64,000 nucleotides of DNA from Demequina globuliformis (GCF_000975155.1 NZ_BBRG01000001.1:1533647-1597646); one strand, 5' to 3'. Counted from the first letter of the stretch, positions 52,431-61,829 are shown. Notes: generated by a model from the sequence alone, not told the origin. Numbers and translations: made by a program.

Positions 52431-53285
52431 GTGACGCTCGTCATGGGCATCCTCAACGTCACCCCTGACTCCTTCAGCGACGGGGGGCGGTGGAACACGA
52501 CCGATGCCGCGGTGGCCCAGGGTCTCGACCTCGCTCGGGACGGCGCGCGGGTGATTGACGTGGGTGGGGAGTCGACTCGCCCTGGCGCGGACCGAGTGAG
52601 CATCGAGGAAGAGCAAGCGCGCGTGCTGCCCGTCGTTGCTGCGCTCGCGCAGGAGGGCCTCGCCGTGTCGGTGGACACCATGCGCGCGGAGACGGCGAAA
52701 GCAGCGGTGGAGGCCGGAGCGGCCATTGTGAACGACGTCTCCGGCGGGCTCGCGGACCCCCTCATGCCCCACGTGGTGGCTGACCTCGACTGCGACTACG
52801 TCGCCATGCACTGGCGTGCTCACTCAACCCGCATGGACGCGCTGGACCGCTACCACGATGTGGTCGCGGAGGTCCGTGACGAACTCGCGTCCCGCGTCGA
52901 TGTCTTGCAGGCCGCCGGCGTGAGCACCGAGCGCATCATTCTTGACCCTGGCCTGGGGTTTTCCAAGGTCGCGGAAAGCAATTGGCCGCTCCTCGCTGAC
53001 ATCGCTGGCTGGGCGGGCGACGCCCGAGTGTTGATCGGGGCCTCGCGCAAACGCTTTCTGGCGGCCGCGATCCAGCCTGACGAGATTGAGCGCTTTGGCG
53101 AAGACTTGCCTGCTCCACCGCCTGCGCCGCTTGAACGCGAGCACGCCACCACCGCGATCACCACCTTGTGCGCGCGCGCAGGGGTATGGGGGGTGCGTGT
53201 CCACAACGCGAGGGCCGCTCACGACGCAATCGCGGTCGTGTCTACTTGGCAGAACGCCGCGAAGGCGCAAGACTCAGGGGCATGA
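52431..53285 (+). CDS. folP: Dihydropteroate synthase
   Basis: Condenses p-aminobenzoate with hydroxymethyl-dihydropterin pyrophosphate (284 residues). Signatures are MGILNVTPDSFSDGGRW, VIDVGGESTRPGAD, AAIVNDVSGG, YVAMHW, RIILDPGLGFSKVAESNW and VLIGASRKRFL. The GTG 52431 start is 6 bp after folE; ATG 52443 is an alternative that begins at the conserved MGILN. Its stop overlaps the folB-folK start in an ATGA. Confidence 0.95.
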   Translation: MTLVMGILNVTPDSFSDGGRWNTTDAAVAQGLDLARDGARVIDVGGESTRPGADRVSIEEEQARVLPVVAALAQEGLAVSVDTMRAETAKAAVEAGAAIVNDVSGGLADPLMPHVVADLDCDYVAMHWRAHSTRMDALDRYHDVVAEVRDELASRVDVLQAAGVSTERIILDPGLGFSKVAESNWPLLADIAGWAGDARVLIGASRKRFLAAAIQPDEIERFGEDLPAPPPAPLEREHATTAITTLCARAGVWGVRVHNARAAHDAIAVVSTWQNAAKAQDSGA

Positions 53286-54319
53286 CAGTGCACACGCGTC
53301 CGTACGTCAAAGACGGCATCGAATTGGATCAGGTAGCGGTCAAGGGGATCCGCGTCACGGGGCACCACGGTGTCTTCGACGCGGAACGTGAGACCGGCCA
53401 GCTCTTCTTCGCTGATGTCGTCGCGCACGTCAATACCCGCGCCGCTGGCGCCGGTGATGACCTCGCGCGCACCGTGAACTACTCGGACCTCGCGGACCGT
53501 ACGGCAGACGTGCTGGCTGGCGAGCCCATCCAGTTGCTGGAGGCTGTCGCCGAGCGCATCGCGCGCGCCGCGCTGGAGTTCGACGGTGTGCAGTGTGTGG
53601 ACGTCACGGTGCACAAGCCTCAGGCGCCGTTGCACGTGGAGTTCCAGGACGTGTCGGTGCAGATTCGCCGCGACCTTCGCGACGGCGGTCTGTGGGCAGA
53701 CAAGCGCATTGGCTCGTCGGCGGGAGCGTCTGACGACCCTTTTGACACGGGCGCCGGCCCTGTCAGGGATGTGTTGGACCAGCGGCCCGCGCAGCCCGTC
53801 CCTGCCCTCATTGCGCTCGGCGGCAACCTCGGCGACGTCGAGCCCACCCTGCGTCAAGCCGTGTCCGATCTCCACCGTGTGAACGGCATTGAGGTGCGCG
53901 CCGCGTCCCCCTTGGTACGTTCGCAGCCTGAGGGAGGCAAAGATCAGCCCGAGTACCTCAACGCGGTGGTCCGCATCCACACCGCGCTTGCACCGAGGGA
54001 ACTCCTGGCGGCGTGCCAGGGGATCGAGTTGGTGCACGGACGCGACCGCTCCGATGCCTCTGGCAACCGCACCGTCGATCTCGACATCGTGGACTACGAC
54101 GGCATCCAAGCGGACTCCGCAGACCTCACCCTGCCGCACCCGCGTGCGCACCAGCGCGCCTTCGTGTTGCTGCCGTGGTCGTCGATGGAGCCAGACGCGC
54201 AGCTCGCGCAGCACGGCGCCATTGCCGATCTCGCACGTGGTGTCGGCACCGACGGCGTCGCGCTGGTGGATGACCGGTGGCCCCGCCCCTCGGCGCCGCA
54301 GACCCCACCTAGCCCGTAA
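53282..54319 (+). CDS. folK: Bifunctional dihydroneopterin aldolase / HPPK (FolB-FolK fusion)
   Basis: Fusion of two consecutive folate enzymes (345 residues). Residues about 1-125 are FolB: VKGIRVTGHHGVFDAERETG, VNYSDLADRTADVL and QLLEAVAERIAR. After a linker of about 45 residues, FolK starts near 174 with PALIALGGNLGD and continues with YLNAVVRIHTALAPREL, GNRTVDLDIVDYDG and LPHPRAHQRAFVLLPW. ATG 53282 overlaps folP by 4 bp; upstream in-frame starts lie within folP. The fusion would pass dihydroneopterin products directly to the kinase (inference). Confidence 0.95.
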   Translation: MTVHTRPYVKDGIELDQVAVKGIRVTGHHGVFDAERETGQLFFADVVAHVNTRAAGAGDDLARTVNYSDLADRTADVLAGEPIQLLEAVAERIARAALEFDGVQCVDVTVHKPQAPLHVEFQDVSVQIRRDLRDGGLWADKRIGSSAGASDDPFDTGAGPVRDVLDQRPAQPVPALIALGGNLGDVEPTLRQAVSDLHRVNGIEVRAASPLVRSQPEGGKDQPEYLNAVVRIHTALAPRELLAACQGIELVHGRDRSDASGNRTVDLDIVDYDGIQADSADLTLPHPRAHQRAFVLLPWSSMEPDAQLAQHGAIADLARGVGTDGVALVDDRWPRPSAPQTPPSP

Positions 54320-54328
54320 GGCACTGTG

Positions 54329-54796
54329 ATGTCCACCCTGACGTGGCAGCGCCTCACCATCGTGGGGCTCGTCTCGCTCACGCTGGTGTGGCTCCTGGTG
54401 CGCACGATGGACCAGTCTGGCGCCACCCCGCCCCACGTGCCGTGGTCCGCGTGGCTCATCTCGCTCGTCGTGGCGGGCTGCGCGTTGGTGTTCGGGTGGC
54501 AGGTGCGGTCCTTCCTCAAGGGCAAACGTCCCAACCTGTCGCCCTTGCGCGCCGCACGGACCGCCGTCTTCGCGCAGGCCACGGGATACGTGGGCGCGAT
54601 CTTGATGGGGGCCTACGGAGGCTACGCGCTTGGCCTGTTGGATGGGTGGTCGCACGGACCTCGCCGTGAGGTGATCATCTCCGCGCTCATCGCGCTTGCT
54701 GCGGCCGCCACGATGGTGGTCGCTGGCCTCATCGCGGAACACTGGTGCCGTCACAGTGACGACGACGAGGACCGCGGTGAGGCTTCGCCTGCGTAG
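54329..54796 (+). CDS. DUF3180 membrane protein
   Basis: Small membrane protein of 155 residues with four hydrophobic segments; the last two contain TAVFAQATGYVGAILMGAYG and GGYALGLL, typical of DUF3180, and it ends in an acidic Asp/Glu tail. DUF3180 genes regularly follow folK in actinobacteria. Function unknown. ATG 54329 was chosen; GTG 54326 is equally possible. It starts 9 bp after folBK. Confidence 0.85.
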   Translation: MSTLTWQRLTIVGLVSLTLVWLLVRTMDQSGATPPHVPWSAWLISLVVAGCALVFGWQVRSFLKGKRPNLSPLRAARTAVFAQATGYVGAILMGAYGGYALGLLDGWSHGPRREVIISALIALAAAATMVVAGLIAEHWCRHSDDDEDRGEASPA

Positions 54797-54832
54797 AAGC
54801 GCGACGCAGACGACCGCGCACAGGTCACCTGG

Positions 54833-54838
54833 CAGACT
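54833..54838 (+). promoter_or_regulatory. -10-like box for a leaderless PH-domain gene
   Basis: CAGACT lies 6 bases before ATG 54845, which has no ribosome site. The same spacing is seen before nadB and the second CAP gene. Confidence 0.35.
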
Positions 54839-54844
54839 GTTCCC

Positions 54845-55324
54845 ATGACGTGGGAACCCTCTGACGACGCCGCGTGGACGTACGTGTCCCGCACCCTCAT
54901 TCCCGCCCGCCTCATTACGTTGTGGATATGGGTCGCGGTCCCAGCGATCATCGTGTCGGTGGTGGGTTCGTTGACAAGCCGCTGGGTCTTTGCCGGGCTC
55001 ATCGCGTTGGCGGTGATTGGCCTGTGGGGAACGTGGCTGGTGTTCCGGCAGGTGACGGCGCACGCGTGGATTGAGCGCGAGGACGACCTCATCATCAAGC
55101 GTGGGCGCATGTGGCGTACGGTGACAGTGGTGCCGTACGGCCGTATGCAGTACGTCGAAGTCGAGTCCGGCCCCATTGATCGCGCGTTCGGGATCGCGAA
55201 GGTGCAGTTGCACACGGCGTCGCCTGGCTCGGATGCCCAGATCGCTGGGGTCCCCACGGCGGAAGCCGAGCGCTTGCGCGACCGCCTCGCCTCCCGCGGC
55301 GAGGCCCAACTGGCGGGCCTGTGA
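54845..55324 (+). CDS. PH-domain membrane protein (bPH2/YdbS-like)
   Basis: Protein of 159 residues with two membrane helices (about 25-75) followed by a bacterial PH (bPH2) domain: HAWIEREDDLIIKRGRMWRT, VVPYGRMQYVEVESGPIDRA, FGIAKVQLHTASPGS. It pairs with the larger PH protein that follows, whose GTG overlaps its stop by 4 bp (GTGA). YdbS/YdbT-type pairs are widespread in Firmicutes and actinobacteria; the mechanism is not firmly established. Confidence 0.9.
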   Translation: MTWEPSDDAAWTYVSRTLIPARLITLWIWVAVPAIIVSVVGSLTSRWVFAGLIALAVIGLWGTWLVFRQVTAHAWIEREDDLIIKRGRMWRTVTVVPYGRMQYVEVESGPIDRAFGIAKVQLHTASPGSDAQIAGVPTAEAERLRDRLASRGEAQLAGL

Positions 55325-56919
55325 CCGCGCCGCAGGTCCCCGCGGTGTACCGGGCGCCCCGCGAGTGGACGCGCCTGCACCCCGTCTCGCCCCTCCTGGG
55401 CGGCTGGGCCGTCTTTGGTGTCATCGGATCCATCGCGTTGTATAACTACGCGCCACAGTGGACCGGGGTGGACCCCGAGTTGCAGGCGAGTGCGCATTGG
55501 CTCATGGGCTCTCTTGGCTGGGTGGTCGCGGCGGTGGCGCTCATCGTGGGCGCCTCGATAGGGCTGGGGTTTCTCCAATGGCGCGTCAACCAGTACCGAC
55601 TGTCCGACGAGGCGATCGAGCAGCGCAAGGGGATGGTGTTTAAGCAGCACAAGCAGGCCCGCCTCGACAGGGTGCAGGCGGTTGATGTGGTGCAACCGCT
55701 GCTGGCGCGCATCTTCGGGTTCGCAGCTCTCAAGATTGAGGTGGCCGGCGGCGAGAACTCGGGCGTGAGCCTCGAGTTTGTGCGGCTGGGGGATGCGGAG
55801 GCGCTGCGCAATGAGTTACTTGCGCTCGCTGCAGGGGTCAAGCGTGCGAAGGCGGAAGGCAGGGAAGCCACCGTCGATGCGATCGTGGAGGAGGCCAGCA
55901 CAGCGCAGGGGGCCGATGCTGGGGCGGGGCACGTCGCGGACGGCTCGTTGCGTGACCTGATATCGCAGCCCGCGGGGTACTCGGAGACTGCCGCGGCACC
56001 GGAGCAGGAGATTTACCGCGTACCGCTCAATCGGCTCCTGATGTCGATCGTGCTGTCGTGGCCGTTCCTGTGGATCCTTGCGATCCCTGTCCTGGCGGGC
56101 GTCGCGGTCTTTGCTTTGAACCTGGACGTCGGTCGCATCCTCAGCGCCGCCGGCGCCAGTTTGTTTACGGTCGTGCCAGCGGCCTTTGCGCTCTTTGGCT
56201 TCTTCTGGAACGAGTTGTCGCGCGGTTTCGGATTTATTGCCGCGTTGTCGGAGGATGGGATTCGCCTGCGGCACGGGATGCTGGAGACCCGCCGTCAGAC
56301 GGTGCCGCCCGGGCGTGTGCAGGCCGTTCAGCTGCGCCAGTCCTTGTTATGGCGCAAGCATGACTGGTGGCGCGTGTCCATTAATGTCGCGGGCTACCAG
56401 GATGACCAAGAGGCCGTGTCGACGTTGCTTCCCGTGGGTTCCCGTCAAGAGGCGCTCACTGCGCTATGGCTTGTGCTCCCCGATCTTGGCGACCCCGACC
56501 CTGCAGGCACGGTCTCGCGGGCGCTCTCGGGGACGGGCGCGGACGGTGGCTTCACGCCCGCGACCACGCGGGCACGGCTGTTCGACCCATGGCAGTGGCG
56601 ACACCGCGGCGTGCGCGCGACTGACCGGGCGCTGCTCATCCGGCGTGGCTGGCTTGTGCGCGACGTATTCGTCGTGCCTCACGAGCGCACCCAGTCGCTC
56701 GCCATGACTCAGGGGCCTTTGCAACGCGTTCGCGGGGTGGCGGACGTCACCGTGCATTCCACCAACGGGCCCGTGAAACCCGTGGCGCGGCACCTCGATA
56801 GGGCCGATGCCGAGGCGCTGTTGGCGAGCCAGGCCCAGCGGGCGGCAGAGGGGCGCAAGCGGCAGACGCCCGAACAGTGGATGACGGCGGTTGGGTTACG
56901 AGAGGCCACGCATGAGTAG
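55321..56919 (+). CDS. PH-domain membrane protein with three bPH2 units (YdbT-like)
   Basis: Protein of 532 residues with alternating membrane segments and three bPH2 domains. The first includes LSDEAIEQRKGMVFKQHKQA and RLDRVQAVDVVQPLLARIFG; the second ALSEDGIRLRHGMLETRRQT and VPPGRVQAVQLRQSLLWRK; the third DRALLIRRGWLVRDVFVVPH and ERTQSLAMTQGPLQRVRGVA. It is coupled to the preceding small PH protein (GTGA) and overlaps the DUF2520 gene by 8 bp. Function unknown; a membrane complex of the two is likely. Confidence 0.9.
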   Translation: MTAPQVPAVYRAPREWTRLHPVSPLLGGWAVFGVIGSIALYNYAPQWTGVDPELQASAHWLMGSLGWVVAAVALIVGASIGLGFLQWRVNQYRLSDEAIEQRKGMVFKQHKQARLDRVQAVDVVQPLLARIFGFAALKIEVAGGENSGVSLEFVRLGDAEALRNELLALAAGVKRAKAEGREATVDAIVEEASTAQGADAGAGHVADGSLRDLISQPAGYSETAAAPEQEIYRVPLNRLLMSIVLSWPFLWILAIPVLAGVAVFALNLDVGRILSAAGASLFTVVPAAFALFGFFWNELSRGFGFIAALSEDGIRLRHGMLETRRQTVPPGRVQAVQLRQSLLWRKHDWWRVSINVAGYQDDQEAVSTLLPVGSRQEALTALWLVLPDLGDPDPAGTVSRALSGTGADGGFTPATTRARLFDPWQWRHRGVRATDRALLIRRGWLVRDVFVVPHERTQSLAMTQGPLQRVRGVADVTVHSTNGPVKPVARHLDRADAEALLASQAQRAAEGRKRQTPEQWMTAVGLREATHE

Positions 56920-57796
56920 GCCGGGCCGCCTCAAGGTCGGGGTCATTGGAGCCGGTCGCGTGGGGGCGGTGCTCGGGGCCGCGCTCCGGGCTGCGGAACA
57001 CGACATCGTGGGTGCCACGGGGGTTTCCGAGGAGTCGCTGTCTCGCATTGATGCGCTCCTGCCTGGTGTTCCCGTCATGGACCCACAGGAGGTGGCCCAG
57101 GCGGCGGACTTGGTACTCATGACGGTGCCGGATGATTCGATTGCAGCGGTGACGGCGGGGCTCGCTTCACTAGGGGCGTGGCGTCCCGGCCAGATCGTCA
57201 TTCACGCGTCGGGACGGTGGGGAACGGAGGCGCTCGCAGATGCGGCGTCCAAGGGGGCAATGCCGCTGGCGATTCATCCGGCGATGACGTTCACCGGCAC
57301 GTCCCTTGACCTCACCCGCATGACGGGAGCAGCGTTCGCGGTGAGCGCGGCCGCGCCGCTGTTGCCCATCGCGCAGGCCCTTGCGGTGGAGATGGGCGGT
57401 GAACCGATCGTGATCGACGACGCGGACCGGGCCGCGTACCACGCGGCATTGGTTCATGGGGCAAACCATGTGGTGACCGCCGTAAGCCAGGCCGCCGGTC
57501 TTCTCGCACGCATCGGTGTGGAGCGGCCGGATCGCGTCTTGGGGCCGCTCGTGCACGCTTCAGTTGACGGCGCGCTCGGCGACGCACCCGGTGCCGTGAG
57601 CACCCTGACCGGTCCCGTGGTGCGCGGAGACGCCGGCACCGTTGCGGCGCACTTGGCTACCTTGATCGACCAGCCCGAGGCTCTGCACGCCTACCGCGCC
57701 ATGGCGCGCGCCACCGCAGACCTCGCGTTGCACGGCGGGCGCATCGGCCCAGCCGCCTATGCGGACATCATCGCGACCCTGGGAGTCGACCCGTGA
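56912..57796 (+). CDS. Rossmann-fold DUF2520 oxidoreductase-like protein
   Basis: Protein of 294 residues: an N-terminal NAD(P)-binding fold (VGVIGAGRVGAVLGAALRAA, LVLMTVPDDSIAAV, IHASGRWG) and a C-terminal helical DUF2520 domain (PLAIHPAMTFTGTSLDL, AYHAALVHGANHVVTAVSQA). It resembles ketopantoate/6-phosphogluconate-type dehydrogenases and commonly precedes panC; a role in pantothenate synthesis such as ketopantoate reduction is plausible but unproven. ATG 56912 overlaps the PH gene; panC's GTG overlaps its own stop. Confidence 0.9.
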   Translation: MSRPGRLKVGVIGAGRVGAVLGAALRAAEHDIVGATGVSEESLSRIDALLPGVPVMDPQEVAQAADLVLMTVPDDSIAAVTAGLASLGAWRPGQIVIHASGRWGTEALADAASKGAMPLAIHPAMTFTGTSLDLTRMTGAAFAVSAAAPLLPIAQALAVEMGGEPIVIDDADRAAYHAALVHGANHVVTAVSQAAGLLARIGVERPDRVLGPLVHASVDGALGDAPGAVSTLTGPVVRGDAGTVAAHLATLIDQPEALHAYRAMARATADLALHGGRIGPAAYADIIATLGVDP

Positions 57797-58659
57797 TCAT
57801 TGCACACACACTTGCCGAGCTCGCCGCCATTGACCGCGGCACCCGCCGTGCGGTGGTGATGACCATGGGCGCGCTGCATGAGGGGCACCTCGCGCTCGTG
57901 CGGCGCGCGCGCGAGGTGGCGGACCAGGTCATCGTGACGGTCTACGTCAATCCGCTGCAGTTCGACGAGCGCGCCGACTACGACCGCTATCCCCGCACCC
58001 TTGAGGCGGACTGTGCCTTGCTCGAGCCGCTCGGGGTGGAAGCGGTGTTCGCGCCCGCGGATCACACGATGTACCCGGCGGGGGAACCGACGGTGTCCGT
58101 GAGTGCCGGGGTGATCGGCCGGGTGCTCGAGGGCGCAGCACGCCCGGGGCACTTTGACGGCGTCGTGACGGTCGTGGCGAAGCTGCTGCACCTGACGCAG
58201 CCAGATGTCGCCGTGTTTGGCGCCAAGGACGCGCAGCAGGTGATTGCGGTGCGGGCGCTAGTGCGCGACCTTAATTTCCCGGTCGAGATCGCGACGGCCG
58301 CCACGGTGCGCGATGACGACGGACTGGCGCGCTCGTCGCGCAACGTTTTCCTGTCGGACGCCGAACGCACTCAGGCGCTCGCCCTGTCGCGCGCCCTGGC
58401 GGCGTCGCAAAGCGCGGCGCACCGCGGTGCGGCCCTCGACGACGCCGTGTTCGCCGGCCGCGCGATCCTCGATGCTGCTGAGGGGGTGGTGCTCGATTAC
58501 TATTCAGCGCTGGACCCCGCAGACGCGACCGAGGTCCAAGGCGACTACCGTGGAGACGTGGTGATCGCCGTCGCGGCCCGAGTGGGACGCACGCGACTCA
58601 TCGACAACGTCACCACGCGCATCGGCCCTCCCGATGCCGCGGAAGGAGAACTGCCGTGA
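57793..58659 (+). CDS. panC: Pantoate-beta-alanine ligase
   Basis: ATP-dependent ligase (288 residues) forming pantothenate. Motifs are [18 protein letters not shown] (HxGH adenylation signature), [60 protein letters not shown] and [13 protein letters not shown] 57793 overlaps the DUF2520 stop and its own stop overlaps panD by 4 bp, so three genes are coupled. panB is not in the window. Confidence 0.96.
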   Translation: MIIAHTLAELAAIDRGTRRAVVMTMGALHEGHLALVRRAREVADQVIVTVYVNPLQFDERADYDRYPRTLEADCALLEPLGVEAVFAPADHTMYPAGEPTVSVSAGVIGRVLEGAARPGHFDGVVTVVAKLLHLTQPDVAVFGAKDAQQVIAVRALVRDLNFPVEIATAATVRDDDGLARSSRNVFLSDAERTQALALSRALAASQSAAHRGAALDDAVFAGRAILDAAEGVVLDYYSALDPADATEVQGDYRGDVVIAVAARVGRTRLIDNVTTRIGPPDAAEGELP

Positions 58660-59117
58660 CTTCCCTACAGCGGCCCATGATGATCTCGAAGATCCACCGG
58701 GCCACCGTGACCCAAGCGGACCTGCACTACGTGGGCTCCATCACGATCGATGCGACGCTGATGGAGCGCGCCGACCTGCTGCCCGGGCAGCAGGTTGACG
58801 TCGTGGATGTCACCAATGGGGCCCGCCTCACGACCTACGCAATTCCCGGTGAGCCCGGGAGCGGCCAGATCTGCATCAACGGCGCCGCGGCGCACCTCGT
58901 GAACCCGGGGGACCTCGTCATCATCATCGGCTACGGAATGCTCGCCGACGAGGAGGCCCGTGCCTTCGAGCCTCACGTGGTGTTCGTGGACGGCGAGAAC
59001 CGGATCCTGCAGGAGTGTGACGATCCGGGCTCGGTGCCGGACGGCTACGGCCTCGAGCGTTCGGGCGTGCCGGTGCACGATTTCCACGACAAGGGATGGG
59101 ACGCCTTCAAGTCCTAG
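58656..59117 (+). CDS. panD: Aspartate 1-decarboxylase (pyruvoyl)
   Basis: Makes beta-alanine for pantothenate. The proenzyme (153 residues) has the self-cleavage site Gly-Ser in YVGSITID (about residues 27-28), which creates the pyruvoyl group, plus [20 protein letters not shown] and [20 protein letters not shown]. Its N-terminal MTSLQRP extension may be absent if translation starts at the internal ATG-ATG near 58677. It is coupled to panC by a 4-bp overlap. Confidence 0.95.
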   Translation: MTSLQRPMMISKIHRATVTQADLHYVGSITIDATLMERADLLPGQQVDVVDVTNGARLTTYAIPGEPGSGQICINGAAAHLVNPGDLVIIIGYGMLADEEARAFEPHVVFVDGENRILQECDDPGSVPDGYGLERSGVPVHDFHDKGWDAFKS

Positions 59118-59144
59118 GGGACCTGTGTCCCGGAGCGGGGCCGC

Positions 59145-59150
59145 TAGGTT
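59145..59150 (+). promoter_or_regulatory. -10-like box for leaderless nadB
   Basis: TAGGTT is followed by 6 bases and ATG 59157. The 39-bp panD-nadB gap contains no ribosome site, which supports leaderless initiation. Confidence 0.45.
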
Positions 59151-59156
59151 GTTCGC

Positions 59157-60851
59157 ATGACCTCGTTTGTTCGCCGCCTGGCTGCTCCCGAGCCCGGCTG
59201 GACCATCTCCGCTGACGTCATTGTCGTGGGGTCGGGAATCGCCGGGCTGACCGCAGCCTTGGAACTGCGATCCAAGGTCGACCACGTTCTGGTGGTGACC
59301 AAGGGCATCCTGAGTTCCGGCTCGACCGTGTGGGCCCAAGGTGGAATCGCAGCGGCGCTCGACCCAGAGGACACCCCGGACGAGCACTTCGCTGACACCC
59401 TGACCGCCGGGGTGGGACTGTGTTCCGAGGAGTCCGTGCGCATTCTCGTGGACGAAGGGCCCGACCGCGTGCGCGACTTGGTGGCCCGCGGCGCGAACTT
59501 TGATACCGGGCCCGACGGCGGCATCACGCTCACTCGGGAGGGCGGGCATCACCGCGACCGCATCGCGCATGCGGGTGGCGATGCGACCGGCGCGGAGATT
59601 TCCCGCGCGCTCATCGCGCAGCTGGAGGCCGTCCGCAACGATCCCGGCATTGAAGTCATCGAGCACGCCATGGTGGTCGACCTGCTCACCGCGGCGCCCG
59701 ACTCCAACGGGCGGCCAGGACCCGTCTGCGGCGTCACCCTGCACATCATCGGCGAGGGTTCGCGCGACGGCGTCGGCGCGGCCTTGGCGAAATCGGTGAT
59801 CATGGCCACCGGCGGCATTGGCCAGGTGTTCCGCTCCTCCACGAACCCGACCTCCGCCACCGGGGATGGCCTCGCGGCGGCCCTGCGGGCGGGTGCGGCC
59901 GTCGCTGACCTCGAGTTTGTCCAGTTCCACCCCACTGTCCTGTGGCAGGGGGCCGCGGCTCGCGGGCAGCAGACGCTCATCTCGGAGGCCGTGCGCGGCG
60001 AGGGCGCGTACCTTCTCAATGCCGATGGCAAACGCTTTATGGTCGACCGTCACGAGATGGCAGAGCTGGCACCGCGCGACGTCGTCAGCCGCGGCATTGT
60101 CGCGATGATGGAGGAAGAGGATTCCGAGAGCGCCTTCCTGGACTGCCGCCACCTGGGAGGGGCGTTCCTGCGTGAGCGGTTCCCCACCATCTGGGAGCGG
60201 CTTGCCGAGCAAGGTGTCGATATGGCGCACGACCTCATTCCCGTCGCGCCGGCGCAGCACTATCACTCGGGGGGAATCCTGACGGACCTGCGCGGCCGCT
60301 CCACACAGGCGGGCCTGTACGCGGTGGGCGAGGCCGCGTGCACGGGGGTTCACGGCGCGAACAGGCTGGCGTCGAACTCGCTCTTGGAAGGTCTCGTGTT
60401 CGCGCACCGGGCGGCTGCCGATGCCGCGGCGACGGTGGCAGAAGGAACGGTGCGCCAGCACGAGCCGGTTGACCGGCCCGGGCCCACCGCTTTGCTTCCC
60501 GCGACCATGCGCCCGCAGGTGCAAAAGGCCGTGCAACAAGGCGCGGGCCCCATCCGCGACGCCGAGGGACTGACCCGAGCCGCGGACCGGCTCGCCCGGA
60601 TTCGCCAGCGGTACCACCGCGAAGGCGCGCTGTCCGGCGAGCCGCAAATCGCGGAGTGGGAGACCTCGAATGTGCTGGCCTGTGGCTCGGCGTTGGTGGC
60701 GACCGCGCTGGAGCGTCGAGAGACGCGCGGTGGTCACGTTCGTGACGACTTCCCTGATAGGGACGATGCCCGGTGGAGGGTCCGCGTGGCCGCGCACCTG
60801 GACGCCGATGGCACGCTGGCACTGCTCCATGCGCCGCTGGACGTGGGATAG
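59157..60851 (+). CDS. nadB: L-aspartate oxidase
   Basis: FAD enzyme (564 residues) oxidising aspartate to iminoaspartate in NAD synthesis. Motifs are VIVVGSGIAGLTAALEL (FAD), SSGSTVWAQGGIAAAL, GGITLTREGGHHRDRIAHAG, GGIGQVFRSSTNPTSATGDG, FVQFHPTVLW, ISEAVRGEGAYLLNADGKRF and VAPAQHYHSGGILTDLRGRS. The C-terminal helical domain is present. Quinolinate synthase nadA, its usual partner, is not in the window; nadC follows after 38 bp. Confidence 0.95.
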   Translation: MTSFVRRLAAPEPGWTISADVIVVGSGIAGLTAALELRSKVDHVLVVTKGILSSGSTVWAQGGIAAALDPEDTPDEHFADTLTAGVGLCSEESVRILVDEGPDRVRDLVARGANFDTGPDGGITLTREGGHHRDRIAHAGGDATGAEISRALIAQLEAVRNDPGIEVIEHAMVVDLLTAAPDSNGRPGPVCGVTLHIIGEGSRDGVGAALAKSVIMATGGIGQVFRSSTNPTSATGDGLAAALRAGAAVADLEFVQFHPTVLWQGAAARGQQTLISEAVRGEGAYLLNADGKRFMVDRHEMAELAPRDVVSRGIVAMMEEEDSESAFLDCRHLGGAFLRERFPTIWERLAEQGVDMAHDLIPVAPAQHYHSGGILTDLRGRSTQAGLYAVGEAACTGVHGANRLASNSLLEGLVFAHRAAADAAATVAEGTVRQHEPVDRPGPTALLPATMRPQVQKAVQQGAGPIRDAEGLTRAADRLARIRQRYHREGALSGEPQIAEWETSNVLACGSALVATALERRETRGGHVRDDFPDRDDARWRVRVAAHLDADGTLALLHAPLDVG

Positions 60852-60876
60852 GGAGACCTTGGCAGCGCGCTAGCCG

Positions 60877-60882
60877 TACGCT
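60877..60882 (+). promoter_or_regulatory. -10-like box before nadC
   Basis: TACGCT lies 7 bases before GTG 60890 and 10 before ATG 60893. No ribosome site is visible, so nadC is probably leaderless. Confidence 0.4.
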
Positions 60883-60889
60883 GGTGGCC

Positions 60890-61798
60890 GTGATGCATCC
60901 TGAGGACCTGCCGCAAGACCGCCCACTGTCCGCCTCGTGGCTTGCCGGCGCCGTCGCGCAAGCCTTAGACGAGGACCTGGGCGCGGAGCCTGGCCGCGAT
61001 GTCACCACGCAGTCGACCATTGGGGCGGACTCGTGGGTAGCGGGCCGCATCGTGATGCGGGAGCCGGGTGTGGCGGCGGGAGTGCCGGTCATCGCGGAGA
61101 CCCTGGCCCAGGTGGCTGACCGATTGGGCCTGCGCCGGCCGCGCGTCGACGTCGCCGTCGCGGATGGTGACCGCCTCCAGGGTGGTGCCACGGTGGCGTC
61201 GATTGAGGGTGCGGGGCACGTGGTGCTGATCGCCGAGCGCACCATGCTGAATTTCTTGTCGCGGGCGTGTGGCATCGCTACTCATACGCGCCGGTGGGCA
61301 GACGCCTTGGAGGGGACAGGGGCTGCGGTGCTCGATACGCGCAAGACCACCCCTGGTCTACGCGAACTGGAGAAGTACGCGGTGCGGTGCGGTGGGGGAG
61401 TCAACAAGCGCGTGGGGCTCTATGACTGCGCGATGGTGAAGGACAACCACATCGCGGCAGCTGGGACGGTGAGTGGGGCCATCGCAGCCATCGCTTCTCG
61501 TTACCCCGACGTGCCGGTGCAGGTTGAGGTGGAGACGCCCGAGCAGGCGTGGGAGGCGATTGATGCCGGGGCCCGCTTCCTGATGATCGACAACATGCCA
61601 CCGGTGGAGATGGCGCCGCTCGTGGCCGCAATCCGCGCGCGGGAGGCCGACCTTGGCCGCGTGCGCCTCGAGGCCACAGGCGGCCTCACCCTCGACAACG
61701 TTCGGGACGTAGCCCTGACGGGCGTGGATTACATGTCCGTGGGCGCACTGACGCACTCGAGTCCCATCATCGATCTGGCGCTCGACCTCGACGCTTGA
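60890..61798 (+). CDS. nadC: Nicotinate-nucleotide pyrophosphorylase (quinolinate phosphoribosyltransferase)
   Basis: Converts quinolinate and PRPP to nicotinate mononucleotide (about 302 residues). Signatures are ALDEDLGAEPGRDVTTQSTI, ERTMLNFLSRACGIATHTRR, VLDTRKTTPGLRELEKYAVR, CGGGVNKRVGLYDCAMVKDN and EATGGLTLDNVRDVALTGVD. GTG 60890 and ATG 60893 are adjacent start candidates. The gene directly follows nadB; lysS follows after 44 bp. Confidence 0.94.
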   Translation: MMHPEDLPQDRPLSASWLAGAVAQALDEDLGAEPGRDVTTQSTIGADSWVAGRIVMREPGVAAGVPVIAETLAQVADRLGLRRPRVDVAVADGDRLQGGATVASIEGAGHVVLIAERTMLNFLSRACGIATHTRRWADALEGTGAAVLDTRKTTPGLRELEKYAVRCGGGVNKRVGLYDCAMVKDNHIAAAGTVSGAIAAIASRYPDVPVQVEVETPEQAWEAIDAGARFLMIDNMPPVEMAPLVAAIRAREADLGRVRLEATGGLTLDNVRDVALTGVDYMSVGALTHSSPIIDLALDLDA

Positions 61799-61829
61799 CC
61801 CGCTGACGCACGCCCGCCATGCGCGCCGG

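Noticed and set aside
53219..55309. Minus-strand open frame across folB-folK and DUF3180
   Set aside because: It spans several overlapping real genes and encodes an Arg/His-rich sequence without similarity I can recognise.
58665..60830. Long minus-strand open frame under panD and nadB
   Set aside because: It is the shadow of two well-supported genes; no motifs and no ribosome site were seen.
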